From Bartonella massiliensis (lineage in GTDB: Bacteria; Pseudomonadota; Alphaproteobacteria; Rhizobiales; Rhizobiaceae): a stretch of 64,000 nt of DNA. Numbering within the stretch: position 1 is the first letter of the stretch; the number at the start of each line of letters is the position of its first letter. The DNA is taken from the NCBI RefSeq assembly GCF_902150025.1, contig NZ_CABFVS010000026.1, positions 80,289 to 144,288 on the forward strand, given 5' to 3'. The position numbers and the translations under genes were made by a program. This document shows, piece after piece, positions 40,534-51,250 of the stretch. The notes beneath the pieces were generated by a model. It was not told the DNA's origin. It ran no database searches and worked only from the letters and a program-made list of their open reading frames with translations.

Positions 40534-41649
40534 ATGTTTAAAGATGTTAATGAAAAAAAAGATGTGGGATATGCAAGCGTGATTAGAATTTCTGTAGATG
40601 TCATGGGCGGTGATTTCGGTCCAGAAGCAGCTATTGCAGGAGCAGTAATTGTACAAAAAAAATTGTCGAATATTTATTTTCTGTTTTATGGGATAGAGGA
40701 GGTTGTTAAGCCGGTTTTAAAAAAATACCCTTGTTTGGATTCTGTGTCGCGCTTTTATCCTACAGAAAGTTATACACGCATGGATGAAAAGCCAAGCCAA
40801 GCACTTCGTAATGGGCGTGGTAAATCATCAATGTGGCATGCCATTGAAGCGGTAAAAAATGGTGAAGCTGATGCTTGTGTTTCTGCTGGTAATACGGGGG
40901 CGCTTATGGCCATGTCTTATTTTTGTTTAAAAATGTTAGCAGAGGCTGAACGTCCTGGTATTGCGGGTATTTGGCCTACACTTCGCAATGAGAGTATCGT
41001 TTTAGATATCGGAGCAACGATTGGGGCATCGGCGCGTCAGCTGGTTGATTTAGCGGTTATGGGAGCGGGGATGTTTCGCGCTTTATATCATACTGAAAAA
41101 CCAAGTATTGGCCTTTTAAATGTGGGAGTGGAAGAGGCTAAAGGACTTTATGAAATAAAAAAAGCAGGAATGATCTTGCGTGAAGTACAATTAGAAGGAT
41201 TGGAATATAAAGGATTTGTTGAGGGGAATGACATTGGAAAAGGAACAGTCGATGTTGTTGTAACAGAAGGATTTTCTGGTAATATTGCTTTAAAAACCGC
41301 AGAAGGAACTGCACGGCAGATAGCAGAGATTTTAAATTCTGCAATGCGCAGTTCTTTTTTAACATCTCTTGGCTATTTTTTATCACGGGGTGCTTTTCGT
41401 ACACTGAAGCATAAAATGGATCCCGATAGGGTGAATGGAGGCGTGCTTTTAGGTTTGAATGGTGTTGTCATAAAAAGTCATGGTAGTGCCAATACTAATG
41501 GTTTTGCCTCTGCTATCCGTGTTGGTTATGAGATGGTTAATAATGGGCTTTTGCAAAAAATAACAGCTGATTTACGACGGTTTCATGAGAATAAAGAAAC
41601 ACTTTTTAATCAGGAAGATGACACGGCGATGAATGAGGAATCATTATGA
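40534..41649 (+). CDS. plsX: Phosphate acyltransferase PlsX
   Basis: 371 residues from ATG 40534; the conserved part begins [16 protein letters not shown] at about residue 18, so the GTG at 40579 is an alternative start. Other marks are [63 protein letters not shown] and [11 protein letters not shown]. It converts acyl-ACP to acyl-phosphate for phospholipid synthesis at the membrane. fabH starts 49 bases later. Confidence 0.95.
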   Translation: MFKDVNEKKDVGYASVIRISVDVMGGDFGPEAAIAGAVIVQKKLSNIYFLFYGIEEVVKPVLKKYPCLDSVSRFYPTESYTRMDEKPSQALRNGRGKSSMWHAIEAVKNGEADACVSAGNTGALMAMSYFCLKMLAEAERPGIAGIWPTLRNESIVLDIGATIGASARQLVDLAVMGAGMFRALYHTEKPSIGLLNVGVEEAKGLYEIKKAGMILREVQLEGLEYKGFVEGNDIGKGTVDVVVTEGFSGNIALKTAEGTARQIAEILNSAMRSSFLTSLGYFLSRGAFRTLKHKMDPDRVNGGVLLGLNGVVIKSHGSANTNGFASAIRVGYEMVNNGLLQKITADLRRFHENKETLFNQEDDTAMNEESL

Positions 41650-41698
41650 TAAGCTCTTATAATAAAAATGAAAAATCTAAAGAAAAGGTGAGAGCTGA

Positions 41699-42673
41699 AT
41701 GATTCGATCAATTATACGTGGTGTAGGGAGTGCTTTGCCGCAAAAAAGTTTATCAAATGATGAGATTGCGAAGTTTGTTGAAACGTCAGATTCATGGATT
41801 GTTCAGCGTACAGGAATAAATCAACGTTACATTGCCAATGAAAATGAAACAACGGTTTCTTTAGGCGTTGAAGCTGCGCGAGCAGCTCTTATAAATGCTG
41901 GTTTAACAATAAAAGACATTGATTGTATTATTTTAGCAACCTCAACACCCAATAGAACTTTTCCAGCTTCTGCTGTTGAAATTCAGTATGCTTTGGGGAT
42001 GAGCCATGGATTTGCTTTTGATATTCAAGCGGTTTGCTCTGGTTTTATTTTTGCTTTAACAACAGGAGATGCTTATGTTCGCAGTGGAGCTGCCAAAAGG
42101 ATTTTAGTTATTGGATCCGATACATTTTCTCGAATCTTGGATTGGGAAGATCGTACAACATGTGTTTTGTTTGGTGATGGTGCGGGGGCTGCTGTTTTGG
42201 AAGCACAAAAAATTGAGGAGAAAAGTGCTTTTGAGCGTGGTATATTGTCTGCAAAATTGCGTTCTGATGGGGCTTATATCGATAAGTTGTATGTTGATGG
42301 TGGACCTTCAACAACACAAACGACAGGCTATTTACGTATGGAAGGGCGAGAAGTTTTTAAATATGCTGTTGGTATGATAACGGATGTGGTTGATGACTGT
42401 TTTGCAGCGGCGGCTATAGATTCTTCACAATTAGATTGGTTTGTACCGCATCAGGCCAATAAGCGTATTATTGAAGCATCTGCTAAAAAACTGGGAATTT
42501 CACCAGATAAAGTTGTGATTACCGTTGATCAACATGGTAATACGTCTGCAGCATCTGTTCCGTTGGCTTTAACAACAGCTGTTTGCGATGGAAGAATAAA
42601 AAAAGGAGATCTTATCATGTTAGAAGCCATGGGGGGGGGGTTTACATGGGGAGCAGTTCTTATTCGTTGGTAA
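41699..42673 (+). CDS. fabH: 3-oxoacyl-ACP synthase III (FabH)
   Basis: 324 residues. Catalytic Cys in [14 protein letters not shown], His in [12 protein letters not shown] and Asn in [14 protein letters not shown]-terminal [24 protein letters not shown] is exact. It starts fatty acid synthesis by condensing acetyl-CoA with malonyl-ACP. Start ATG has AGGTGAGAG upstream. A run of nine G near 42631-42639 inside the gene is intact in frame but is slippage-prone. Confidence 0.95.
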   Translation: MIRSIIRGVGSALPQKSLSNDEIAKFVETSDSWIVQRTGINQRYIANENETTVSLGVEAARAALINAGLTIKDIDCIILATSTPNRTFPASAVEIQYALGMSHGFAFDIQAVCSGFIFALTTGDAYVRSGAAKRILVIGSDTFSRILDWEDRTTCVLFGDGAGAAVLEAQKIEEKSAFERGILSAKLRSDGAYIDKLYVDGGPSTTQTTGYLRMEGREVFKYAVGMITDVVDDCFAAAAIDSSQLDWFVPHQANKRIIEASAKKLGISPDKVVITVDQHGNTSAASVPLALTTAVCDGRIKKGDLIMLEAMGGGFTWGAVLIRW

Positions 42674-42750
42674 ATTATGGTTACTTGACCATATTTGAAT
42701 AAAACGTATAAGTCATTTTGTAATTTTTAATATTTGAATAGGTGGTTATA

Positions 42751-43074
42751 ATGACAAGTAAGACAGTAACGCGTGCAGATTTAGCGAGCGTAGTTTGTAA
42801 AAGAGTGGGCTTGTCACATACTGAATCAGCAGCTTTAGTCGAATTGGTTTTGGATGAGATTTGCAACTCACTCGTAAGAGGTGAAGCGGTTAAATTATCT
42901 TCTTTTGCAACTTTTCAGATTCGTAGTAAAAATGAACGTGTTGGACGAAATCCCAAAACAGGTGTTGAAGCACCTATTCCGCCGCGACGTGTTGTGACGT
43001 TTAAGGCTGCAAATGTCCTTAAACAGAGAATTTTAGATTCACATCGTGCAAGACAGAAAAATGATATTTCATAA
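42751..43074 (+). CDS. ihfA: Integration host factor alpha subunit
   Basis: About 107 residues from ATG 42751, which has AGGTGG upstream; the GTG at 42742 would add three residues. HU/IHF fold with the DNA-intercalating arm [22 protein letters not shown] and the body [34 protein letters not shown] bends DNA in replication, recombination and transcription. Sits between fabH and merR as in other alphaproteobacteria. Confidence 0.94.
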   Translation: MTSKTVTRADLASVVCKRVGLSHTESAALVELVLDEICNSLVRGEAVKLSSFATFQIRSKNERVGRNPKTGVEAPIPPRRVVTFKAANVLKQRILDSHRARQKNDIS

Positions 43075-43252
43075 ATAAACGCCGTGGTAATGTTTGGTAT
43101 TTATTAAAAAGTGTATAAAATAAAGATCTATATTAAAACAAGACTATCTACTAAGTAGTCAAGGTCTTATTTTTGACTAATCTTGTTGAGAAGTTGAGAC
43201 GCAATGAATCATTATCAAATTATTTGTTGTGCTTTAGATAAGGTATTGCAAA

Positions 43253-43756
43253 ATGGATAAAAGCTCTGATGCTTTTCGCACAATTAGCGAAGTAGCCGAG
43301 TTATTGGAGCTTCCGCAGCATGTCTTAAGATTTTGGGAAACACGTTTTAGGCAGATTAAACCTATGAAACGTGGGGGAGGAAGGCGATACTATCGTCCGG
43401 TTGATATTGATTTGCTTAATGGTATTAAGCAGTTATTATATGATCAGGGGTATACGATAAAAGGTGTACAACGTCTTTTGAAAGAGAATGGGGTTGCTTT
43501 TGTAGCTGCATTTGGTAATGGCGACCTTGATGCCATGAATGTTGTTATAGAGAAAAAACATGCAGGACAAACTTTTGAAAATATGAGCAATAAGCCTAAA
43601 AAGTCTTCTTTTGGGCTTTTGAGTTTCATGAGGAGTGAGGGAGAAACCTCTGTTGGTTCTGTGAATCTTTACAAAGATAAAACCGATAAAGCGTTGTTGC
43701 AAGAAATACTATTAGAACTCATTGAATGTAAGCGTGTTCTTGATAGAGCACGATAA
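43253..43756 (+). CDS. MerR-family transcriptional regulator
   Basis: 167 residues. Winged helix [45 protein letters not shown] at the N-terminus, then a [24 protein letters not shown] helix. The rest is a poorly conserved tail without metal-binding cysteines, so the inducer is unknown. The position after ihfA is conserved in Rhizobiales; its targets are not known to me. Confidence 0.88.
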   Translation: MDKSSDAFRTISEVAELLELPQHVLRFWETRFRQIKPMKRGGGRRYYRPVDIDLLNGIKQLLYDQGYTIKGVQRLLKENGVAFVAAFGNGDLDAMNVVIEKKHAGQTFENMSNKPKKSSFGLLSFMRSEGETSVGSVNLYKDKTDKALLQEILLELIECKRVLDRAR

Positions 43757-44831
43757 CAATAATATTTTGCATTTTTTATTTTTCTTCTTTTTGAGCAAAA
43801 CATGTGTTTTAAGTTTTTTCTATAAATCAATACTGAGTGTTTAGCACGGCAATGTGTTTCGTGGAGATATTTAGACGTTTTATGTGTGTGACCCGAACGA
43901 GCCACTAATCGGCCGTGTGTATATAGTTGACTCATTTTTTAGTACGGTTTTTAACGTAGTCAAAGAGGGAGAAGAGTGAGCGCCGAATTTTATCATTTTT
44001 CTTTAAGTTAGCTTTATAACTATTAACTTTCAAGAGACGTTAAAACGATATCTGGTCAGCAAAAATCACGAAGTTCTTATAATATAGAATGCTATTGGGG
44101 TATCAATTCATGTACTTGTTTTTAAGAGATCTTTTTTAAGGATTCTCAAGCTCATTTCGCAACGGTGCATGTGAAGGATATAACGATGAAAATCCATTGA
44201 GCACTTCCATCTTTATGTTTATGAAAGAAGCAAGCCTGATATCATCACACTATTTTCCAGCTCCCAATATTGCAAAAATCTTTGTATTAAGATGATTCAT
44301 AAGAGGTATTTTTTATAATTTCCCCCACACGCCAATCCCGCTTGTGACGTGCAAGCAAGTGATTTTGATTGATTTAATGTATACAGATTTGAAATGAGAA
44401 AATCTTATGATATTCAGGTCTCTAATTCAATATGAATAACGCTAAATTATCATTATAAATCAATTTGTTGTCTTTAATGAAAAAGACACATCATTATTGA
44501 ACTAATTCACATATTTGTGATATTTTTGCTTTCAGTTTTCTTGCTTGATATTGTGCTAATTATCATAATGGCTTTCCATGTAGCAACAGTAAAGGAAAAG
44601 ATTAATTGCTATTGTTAATATGCACTTGTTTATGGTTTACTTCTAAACGGCTTATAGCTCTCACATTCAATCTTTTCATCAATCTGTTTTGTAGATTGTG
44701 ATATCATGTTTTTTTCTGGTAATAAATGATCGTGTATAAAACTGAAAAAAGCACAATATCAATTTTTTTTTGATCTTGTACAAAAATGGCAGTTTATCGC
44801 GAAGATTAATATTTTACCATCTTCTGTGATG
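43757..44831. other. 1.1 kb spacer between merR and thrS
   Basis: AT-rich, without an intact gene. It holds a decayed integrase fragment on the minus strand at about 44105-44280. In relatives a proline tRNA often follows merR; none is present here. Confidence 0.5.
44105..44280 (-). pseudogene. P4-integrase N-terminal fragment, decayed
   Basis: Minus-strand reading gives pieces equivalent to GLLLH, K-KDGSAQWIF, MHRCEMSL and LKKDLLKT, in the same order as the N-terminal arm of the remnants at 990 and 10091. The nucleotide words GTGCTCAATGG and AATAGTGTGATGAT are shared with the copy at 990. Several stops interrupt it. Confidence 0.55.
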
Positions 44832-46808
44832 TTATGTATTTATGACACGCTGTAAATCTGGAGGTGTTGCCTCATTTGAGAGCTGCTTAATTACATCTTC
44901 TACAGATAAAACAGTCTGATTCGTACTTCCTAAGCGGCGTATATTAACGCTGTTTGTTTCAGCTTCACGGTTGCCGCAAACCAAAATAACGGGAACTTTT
45001 TGTAAAGAATGCTCCCGTATTTTATAGTTAATTTTTTCATTGCGAAGATCTGTTGTTGCAGAAAGCCCTATAGCTTTAAGTCTTGCCGTTACTTTTTGAG
45101 CATAGTTATTTGCTTCGGATGTAATTGTTGCAACAACAACCTGTTCTGGAGCAAGCCAAAGTGGCATATGTCCAGCAAAATTTTCAATCAATATACCAAG
45201 AAAACGCTCCATTGAGCCAAAAATAGCGCGATGAATCATAACAGGCTGGCGCTTTTCTGAATTTTTATCAATATAGAATGCCCCAAAACGTTCAGGGAGA
45301 TTAAAGTCTATTTGTGTTGTTCCACATTGCCATTCACGACCGATAGCATCCTTTAATGTATATTCAAATTTTGGACCATAAAATGCTCCTTCACCTGGAA
45401 GGATGCTTGTTTTGATTTGTCCCGCAGATTTTGTTTCAATCGTTTTAAGGACAGATTCCATAATATTTTCTGCGTGATCCCATAATGCATCAGATCCAAC
45501 TCGTTTTTCTGGACGCGTTGAAAGCTTAAGACTAATTTCTTTAAAACCAAAATCAGCATAAGTTGATAAAATAAGATCATTAATACTCAGACATTCATCG
45601 GCTAATTGTTCATCAGTACAAAAAATATGTGCATCGTCTTGTGTAAAGCCCCGCACACGCATAAGGCCATGCAAAGAACCAGAAGGTTCATAACGATGAA
45701 CAAGACCAAACTCAGCAAGTCGAATAGGCAAATCACGATAAGATTTTAAACCATGTTTAAAAATTTGCACATGACCAGGACAATTCATTGGTTTAAGAGC
45801 ATACACATTCCCATGATCTGAATCTTCTGCTGCTGGAATTGCTTTGAACATGTTCTCCTTATACCAGCCCCAATGCCCTGATATTTCCCAAAGTGACCGA
45901 TCGAGAACTTGTGGTGCATTAACTTCGGCATATTGATGATCATCAAGGCGTCTACGCATATAGTTGATCAAATTTTGGAACATTTTCCAGCCTTTTTGAT
46001 GCCAAAAAATCATTCCTGGTCCTTCTTCTTGAAAATGAAATAAATCCATTTCACGCCCCAAACGGCGATGATCACGTTTTTCAGCTTCTTCTAACATATG
46101 GAGGTAAGCTTTTAAGTCATTTTCATTCGCAAATGCTGTTCCATAAATTCTCGTGAGCATTGGATTATTAGCATCGCCACGCCAGTAAGCTCCCGCGACT
46201 TTCATTAATTTGAAAGCATTTCCAATTTGCCCTGTCGATTGCATGTGCGGTCCGCGACAAAGATCAAACCAATCCCCTTGATAATAGATTTTCAAATCTT
46301 GATTGTCAGGGATACTTTCAATAAGTTCAACTTTATAAAATTCTTTTTTCTCAGAAAAAACGCTTCTTGCTTTTTCACGAGACCAAATTTCTTTTCTAAA
46401 AGGTTTATTGCGTTGGATAATTTCACGCATTTTCTTTTCAATGACAGTGAGATCATCTAATGTAAAAGGTTGTTGGCGTGCAAAATCATAATAGAATCCA
46501 TTCTCAATCACAGGACCTATTGTCACTTGCGTTTCAGGAAAGAGCTCTTGTACTGCTTCAGCAAGGACATGGGCGCAATCATGCCTTATAAGCTCAAGAG
46601 CCCGTGAATCTTCTCGGGTTATAATTTCTACTTGACCAGATTTCCCCAATGGATCAGATAAATCTCGCATGGTGCCATCAAGACTATAGGCGACTGCTTT
46701 TTTTGCGAGTGATTTAGAAATGGATTCTGCTAATTCCAAACCTGTCATTTCAGCGGGGTAATTACGTTTTGAACCATCGGGAAAAGAAAGAGAAATAGAG
46801 CAAGACAT
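44832..46808 (-). CDS. thrS: Threonyl-tRNA synthetase
   Basis: 658 residues with TGS domain ([19 protein letters not shown]), editing domain ([34 protein letters not shown]), class II catalytic motifs ([35 protein letters not shown]) with zinc ligands in [10 protein letters not shown], and an anticodon domain near the C-terminus. Charges tRNA-Thr in the cytosol. The gene follows yidD on the minus strand after 110 bases. Confidence 0.97.
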   Translation of the reverse strand: MSCSISLSFPDGSKRNYPAEMTGLELAESISKSLAKKAVAYSLDGTMRDLSDPLGKSGQVEIITREDSRALELIRHDCAHVLAEAVQELFPETQVTIGPVIENGFYYDFARQQPFTLDDLTVIEKKMREIIQRNKPFRKEIWSREKARSVFSEKKEFYKVELIESIPDNQDLKIYYQGDWFDLCRGPHMQSTGQIGNAFKLMKVAGAYWRGDANNPMLTRIYGTAFANENDLKAYLHMLEEAEKRDHRRLGREMDLFHFQEEGPGMIFWHQKGWKMFQNLINYMRRRLDDHQYAEVNAPQVLDRSLWEISGHWGWYKENMFKAIPAAEDSDHGNVYALKPMNCPGHVQIFKHGLKSYRDLPIRLAEFGLVHRYEPSGSLHGLMRVRGFTQDDAHIFCTDEQLADECLSINDLILSTYADFGFKEISLKLSTRPEKRVGSDALWDHAENIMESVLKTIETKSAGQIKTSILPGEGAFYGPKFEYTLKDAIGREWQCGTTQIDFNLPERFGAFYIDKNSEKRQPVMIHRAIFGSMERFLGILIENFAGHMPLWLAPEQVVVATITSEANNYAQKVTARLKAIGLSATTDLRNEKINYKIREHSLQKVPVILVCGNREAETNSVNIRRLGSTNQTVLSVEDVIKQLSNEATPPDLQRVINT

Positions 46809-46918
46809 AAAAAAAACCTTTAATCCAATTCCGCCAACGATTGCGGATGGTTTCGTGAAAATTGAGTAAAAAGCTTATGAACTGTTTTTTTATCAATACA
46901 TCTGAAAAAAGAAAAGGA

Positions 46919-47269
46919 TTATTTATTGTGTTTGTCAGAAATTTTCCAATAACGCCAAGGTTTATAAAAACAGCAAGAATTTCCAAGTGAGGGCGGTACA
47001 GGATCAAAGCCATCTGTTCCAAAGGGCCCACAACGTATGATACGAAAGAGTCCCATCCATGCCCCAGCCCAAAGCCCATGGCGCGCGATCGCTTCATATA
47101 TATATTCTGAACAAGTTGGGGCGTGGCGACACTGATTACCGATAAGACTGGAAAGTGTTATTTGATAGAAACGTATAAAAAAAATTCCCAATAATCGTCC
47201 AGGTGTTTTTTGCCAAGCACCGGTGTAATTTCGAGTTATTTTTTTTTGTCGAAACTGTGATTTAAGCAT
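46919..47269 (-). CDS. yidD: Membrane protein insertion efficiency factor YidD
   Basis: 116 residues. The family core FIRFYQITLSSLIGNQCRHAPTCSEYIYEAIARHGLWAGAWMGLFRIIRCGPFGTDGFDPVPP is intact, with its three conserved cysteines. A basic amphipathic N-terminus binds the inner membrane; it aids YidC-dependent insertion. Its start lies 34 bases inside the IscU-like gene, so the two are coupled. Confidence 0.94.
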   Translation of the reverse strand: MLKSQFRQKKITRNYTGAWQKTPGRLLGIFFIRFYQITLSSLIGNQCRHAPTCSEYIYEAIARHGLWAGAWMGLFRIIRCGPFGTDGFDPVPPSLGNSCCFYKPWRYWKISDKHNK

Positions 47270-47697
47270 TTATTCTCTTCAATTTGTTGAATACAGTCCA
47301 GCGTTGCATCAAAGGGTAGTAGTGTTGCAGCATGGCGAACTTTATAGTCTTTAATGGGCTTTAAGCAAGAGAAGTCTTCAAAGGGAGTTTGCGGAGAAGG
47401 TCCATTCTGCGTTAGCATTTGATAAATAACTTCACGTAATATTTTAAGATCTTGAGTTGTTTGTCCAATGATATGAGACGCTAAAAGTGACGCTGAGGCT
47501 TGCCCTAGCACACATGCATGTATTTCATGAGCAAAGTCTGTCACGATATGATCTTTCACTTTTAGGTCTACAGTGATTGTTGAGCCGCAAGGATATGCAC
47601 GTTTTTTTGATGTTGCATCCGGATTATTAAGACGCCCAATTCTGCTTATATGTGCAGCATATTCAAGTATTTCATCACTATAGATATTATCAATCAT
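47236..47697 (-). CDS. IscU/NifU-like iron-sulfur scaffold protein
   Basis: 153 residues. The NifU N-terminal fold shows two cluster cysteines, PCGSTITVDL and IHACVLGQASASLLAS. At the third cysteine position this family reads YKVRHAATLLPFDA, without Cys, which as I recall is normal for this alphaproteobacterial subgroup rather than a mutation. It may bind or deliver Fe-S or zinc; the role is not established. Found between folE (divergent) and yidD, a conserved arrangement. Confidence 0.85.
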   Translation of the reverse strand: MIDNIYSDEILEYAAHISRIGRLNNPDATSKKRAYPCGSTITVDLKVKDHIVTDFAHEIHACVLGQASASLLASHIIGQTTQDLKILREVIYQMLTQNGPSPQTPFEDFSCLKPIKDYKVRHAATLLPFDATLDCIQQIEENKCLNHSFDKKK

Positions 47698-47822
47698 GCA
47701 CGATGACCTGAAACTTTGAGAGACGTGATTGTTTAAACTTTTAATTCGCTTATATAGAGATTATACAAAATGAAATAGGTCTGTAGCAAATGTTTTGTAT
47801 AGAATAAGGTTGGAGTTTTTGA

Positions 47823-48443
47823 ATGCGTAATGTTGTTAAAGAAGGTACAAAGGATTCTTTTGTATCTGAAGAAAAGGGACCGAGTATTGAAGAGGTGGAA
47901 GAAGCGATTCGTACATTACTCTTATGGGTGGGTGAAAATCCAAAGAGAGAAGGGCTTTTAGAGACTCCAAGACGTATAGCCAAGGCGTATCGCGAGCTTT
48001 TTAATGGTTATCGTCAATCGGTTGAAGAAACCTTAGACACCGTTTTTGAAGAGGTTTCAGGATATAATGAATCGGTAATCGTAAAGAATATTCCTTTTTA
48101 TTCGCACTGTGAACATCATATGATTCCAATTATTGGGAAAGCGCACATAGCCTATCTTCCAGATACAAAAATTGTTGGTCTTTCAAAAATTGCGCGTGTT
48201 GTAGATATTTTTTCTCATCGTTTACAAACACAAGAAGCGATGACAGCGCAAGTAGCCAATGCTTTAGAAATACATCTAAAACCTCGTGGTGTAGCAGTAT
48301 TGATTGAGGCTGAACACATGTGTATGGCTATGAGAGGAATCCAAAAGCAGGGCTCTACAACAATTACAAAAAAATTTCATGGTTATTATGAAAAAGATCA
48401 AGCTGCACAAGCACATTTTATGATGATGATTCAAAGATCATAG
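47823..48443 (+). CDS. folE: GTP cyclohydrolase I
   Basis: 206 residues. Zinc and substrate residues in [24 protein letters not shown], in [27 protein letters not shown] and in [20 protein letters not shown] are complete. It opens the GTP ring to dihydroneopterin triphosphate in folate synthesis. Divergent from the IscU-like gene; a tRNA-Leu follows. Confidence 0.96.
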   Translation: MRNVVKEGTKDSFVSEEKGPSIEEVEEAIRTLLLWVGENPKREGLLETPRRIAKAYRELFNGYRQSVEETLDTVFEEVSGYNESVIVKNIPFYSHCEHHMIPIIGKAHIAYLPDTKIVGLSKIARVVDIFSHRLQTQEAMTAQVANALEIHLKPRGVAVLIEAEHMCMAMRGIQKQGSTTITKKFHGYYEKDQAAQAHFMMMIQRS

Positions 48444-48587
48444 TAAAGTTCATATTTTTAGTAATCATTATTAAGTTATAAACCATCCAGATAAAATAAA
48501 TTATGGGAAAGAGAAAATTGGCTTGTACCTTTCTTTATGATTTGTTAAAGGCTGAAGATCAAAATGCTCCGCTTAATAAGCATGTGC

Positions 48588-48670
48588 GGTCGTGGCGGAA
48601 TTGGTAGACGCGCAGCGTTGAGGTCGCTGTGGGGCAACCCGTGGAAGTTCGAGTCTTCTCGACCGCACCA
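48588..48670 (+). tRNA. tRNA-Leu (anticodon GAG)
   Basis: 83 bases with encoded CCA. Acceptor GCGGTCG/CGACCGC, anticodon stem CAGCG/CGCTG with loop TTGAGGT, a long variable arm as in type II tRNAs, and a T arm with GTTCGAGTC. Confidence 0.96.
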
Positions 48671-48869
48671 GTTATAATTATTTTTTCGTAACGAGAAGAA
48701 GTTTTGTGGAGGGAAGTAATCTATACGAATAATAGAAAATTTTTTCCCATTATAGAAAAATATTTCTTTGTGTGTTATTTTCTGATGTTTTCTTCATAAT
48801 GTTTCATTTTTTATTACTTTGTCTGTACATTTGAAACGTTATATTTTTTATAAGTGGGGTGGAGCTACA

Positions 48870-50054
48870 ATGAGAAGTATAGTGTTTCTAAGGTATTTAG
48901 CACTTCTTATTTGTATTTCTTTATTATCAGCATGTAGCGATTCGCGTGCTGTTCTTTGGCATGGAGTGCATGGAACTCCTTCTATGACTGCAGTAGAAAG
49001 AGAGGTTGAAGGAAAGCCAATTCCTCCTAAAGCCGTCATTCCAGTGTATGTTGCAACAAGTCGTATGATGCAAAATAATTACGCTCAACCTTATGGCTCA
49101 GAGCGATCAAATAAAGTACATTATAATCGCATTGATGTAGGAATTCCTCAGCAACATGTAAAAGGAGTTGTTGAAATAAATGCGTATAAACCTACGCATG
49201 ATAAGTATTTTGCAGCAGTAGCATTGCAAAAATACGATAATAAAGAACAGTTTAAACAGCAATTAAATGCTGCTTTAGCAAAAAAGCCAAAAGGAAAAAG
49301 AGAAATTTTTCTTTTTATCCATGGATATAATAATAATTTTGCAGATGGGACATTTCGTACGGCGCAGTTTACATACGATTATTCTTTAGATGTTGTCGCT
49401 GTACATTATTCTTGGCCCTCTGCTGGATCAATCCCCCTTTATATTTATGATCGTGACAGTGCTAATTTCGCTCGTGATGGATTGTTAGAACTTTTGACAC
49501 TTATTAGTGAAACCAAAGCTGATCAGATTTCGGTTATTGCGCATTCTATGGGCAATTTTGTTATAATGGAGGCTTTTAGAACCTTAGCCTTACAAGGAAA
49601 ATATAAACCTATTCGTCGTATTACAAGTTTGTTAATGGCTGCGCCAGATATTGATATTGATGTATTTGAGCGCCAACTTAATGATATTAAAAAACTCCCA
49701 CAGCCAACAGCTATTTTAGTATCTAGAGCGGATAAAGCTCTCGCTGTTTCAGGCCGTCTTACTGGTGGGCATCATCGTGTGGGAGATGGCTCAGATATTG
49801 AAATGTTGCGAAAAAATGGAATAACTGTTCTTGATTTCTCTCACGTGGATGGAGGGGCACACAATGTATTTGCGTCTTCGCCAACATTGATGGCTCTTTC
49901 TCGGGAAGGTTCTTTGGCTTCAACAATTATGCAAGGTACAGAGTTGTCACCTAGTCAAGCGCTTCTTGCTGATGGTAGTAGTGTATTGGAGAAAACAACA
50001 CATCTTATCCTTTATACACCTGTACGTTTTCTTTCTCCACGAATTTCACGTTGA
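48870..50054 (+). CDS. DUF900-family alpha/beta-hydrolase lipoprotein
   Basis: About 394 residues from ATG 48870, preceded by GGAG at six bases. The signal peptide ends at lipobox LLSAC (Cys about 22), so the protein should be a membrane lipoprotein facing the periplasm. The hydrolase core has FLFIHGYNNNFADGTFRTAQ, YSWPSAGS, the nucleophile elbow SVIAHSMGNFVIMEAF, and an Asp/His end near DFSHVDGGAHNVF. This is the DUF900 family common in Rhizobiales; the substrate is unknown. It contrasts with the inactive-looking hydrolase at 10836. Confidence 0.85.
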   Translation: MRSIVFLRYLALLICISLLSACSDSRAVLWHGVHGTPSMTAVEREVEGKPIPPKAVIPVYVATSRMMQNNYAQPYGSERSNKVHYNRIDVGIPQQHVKGVVEINAYKPTHDKYFAAVALQKYDNKEQFKQQLNAALAKKPKGKREIFLFIHGYNNNFADGTFRTAQFTYDYSLDVVAVHYSWPSAGSIPLYIYDRDSANFARDGLLELLTLISETKADQISVIAHSMGNFVIMEAFRTLALQGKYKPIRRITSLLMAAPDIDIDVFERQLNDIKKLPQPTAILVSRADKALAVSGRLTGGHHRVGDGSDIEMLRKNGITVLDFSHVDGGAHNVFASSPTLMALSREGSLASTIMQGTELSPSQALLADGSSVLEKTTHLILYTPVRFLSPRISR

Positions 50055-50187
50055 GCGTGAAAAGAGAGAAGAGGCTCATCGAATAATCTATTGGGGTAAT
50101 TTTTTAGTACTTTCTTTAGAATAGCTTTGTAAAATAGAAAATAGATAGCGGGATGAATGTAAAAATCAGTTATTAGGTGATTTTGCG

Positions 50188-50688
50188 ATGATTACACTGG
50201 AACGCTATGTTAATACGCCTAAAGTTGTTGATTATTTATCTCATTCCGCAATTAATTTATTAAACATTCATGCTATGCTTGTGAAGGTGAGAAAAGGTGA
50301 TATGGGGGAAAAACCAAATTTATTGTGTCAAATTAATTCTACCAAAAAACAATTAGACGAGATAAGCCATGCTCTTATTTTAGAATACCGGAAACGTCAA
50401 GAAAATGAGCGCTTTTTGAAACAGGTTTTGCTATCTATTTCCGATCAACTTTTTTCACTTAATAATGGCTTTAAGGAAACTGGACGTCTTTTCTTTCAAG
50501 AAATTAGAATGCTTCAATCTCAGATGCAATGCTTATACGAGGGTAAGGAGAGATTGCATTTGTTGAATAGTCAAGAAGCTTTTTGTTCTCCATCACAAAT
50601 TGACGAAGTTATTAAACAGTTACAAAAAGCCCGAGAAAAACTTATTCTTGAAAGCCCTCATCTCTTTGAGAAAAAGCATAAAAGCTAA
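50188..50688 (+). CDS. Unrecognised 166-residue helical protein
   Basis: I do not recognise this gene. The product is hydrophilic, mostly helical and has heptad-like stretches around LDEISHALILEYRKRQENERFL and FFQEIRMLQSQM, without signal peptide or membrane segment. The start codon ATG follows GGTGATTTTGCG. It is transcribed in the same direction as the DUF900 gene, 133 bases downstream. It lies just before the prophage and could be host or phage. Confidence 0.6.
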   Translation: MITLERYVNTPKVVDYLSHSAINLLNIHAMLVKVRKGDMGEKPNLLCQINSTKKQLDEISHALILEYRKRQENERFLKQVLLSISDQLFSLNNGFKETGRLFFQEIRMLQSQMQCLYEGKERLHLLNSQEAFCSPSQIDEVIKQLQKAREKLILESPHLFEKKHKS

Positions 50689-51250
50689 ACAAGAAACGTT
50701 CTTTTAGTTGAGCTGATAAATAATTTGAATTTTACAGAAAAAACAATGCTAGCAGGTTATAGTTTTTTTAAGAAAAGAATTCGCATTAACAAATAAAACA
50801 TGCGTATTTAATAATCACATTCTTTTTTGCATTAACACTTTAATATATTTGGTAAAATTCAAGCAGGTGAATCAGATGGACTTATTGAAGGAAATATTTT
50901 GGGAAAGAGTTTTCCAAAAAAACTAATTAGTTAATAACCTATGGGACAACTTTTCCAACGTCATGAAGCTTTTAGTGTATTCATTAGAAACTTAGACTTC
51001 AATATTTTCCGTGATAGGAGTTAGTTGAATTAAAGCATTAATAAAGAAATTTAATAAAATAACATGTTTTGTAAATTTACATTCCCTTTTCTTAAATTTT
51101 AAAACACTCAAAGAATCAATACACTCCATGTAATTTAAAAGCATATGGTGGGCGATGAGAGCGAATAAATAGTAAGTAAAATAAAACACTTATGTTTAAT
51201 GTAAGGGAATAGGCAAATATTGATTCTATTATGTTTTTTTGCTTCTATCC
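50689..51250. other. Junction between the chromosome and the prophage
   Basis: No gene seen in this 560-base AT-rich stretch. The left attachment site is expected here, next to the integrase, but with no right end in the window the core repeat cannot be identified. Confidence 0.45.

Noticed and set aside
42631..42639. Run of nine G in fabH as a frameshift
   Set aside because: The frame continues correctly through [13 protein letters not shown] to the normal C-terminus, so the gene is intact; only slippage-prone.
43669..43935. 88-codon minus-strand frame after merR
   Set aside because: Overlaps merR antisense and has no features of a protein; likely chance.
47236..47697. Loss of the third cluster Cys in the IscU-like protein as a mutation
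   Set aside because: The sequence RHAATLLPFDA fits what I recall of this subfamily, so the absence appears normal.
48588..51250. tRNA-Leu as the prophage attachment site
   Set aside because: The tRNA is 2.6 kb from the integrase with a host-type lipoprotein gene between, and no duplicate of its 3' end was found by eye near 51200 or beyond.
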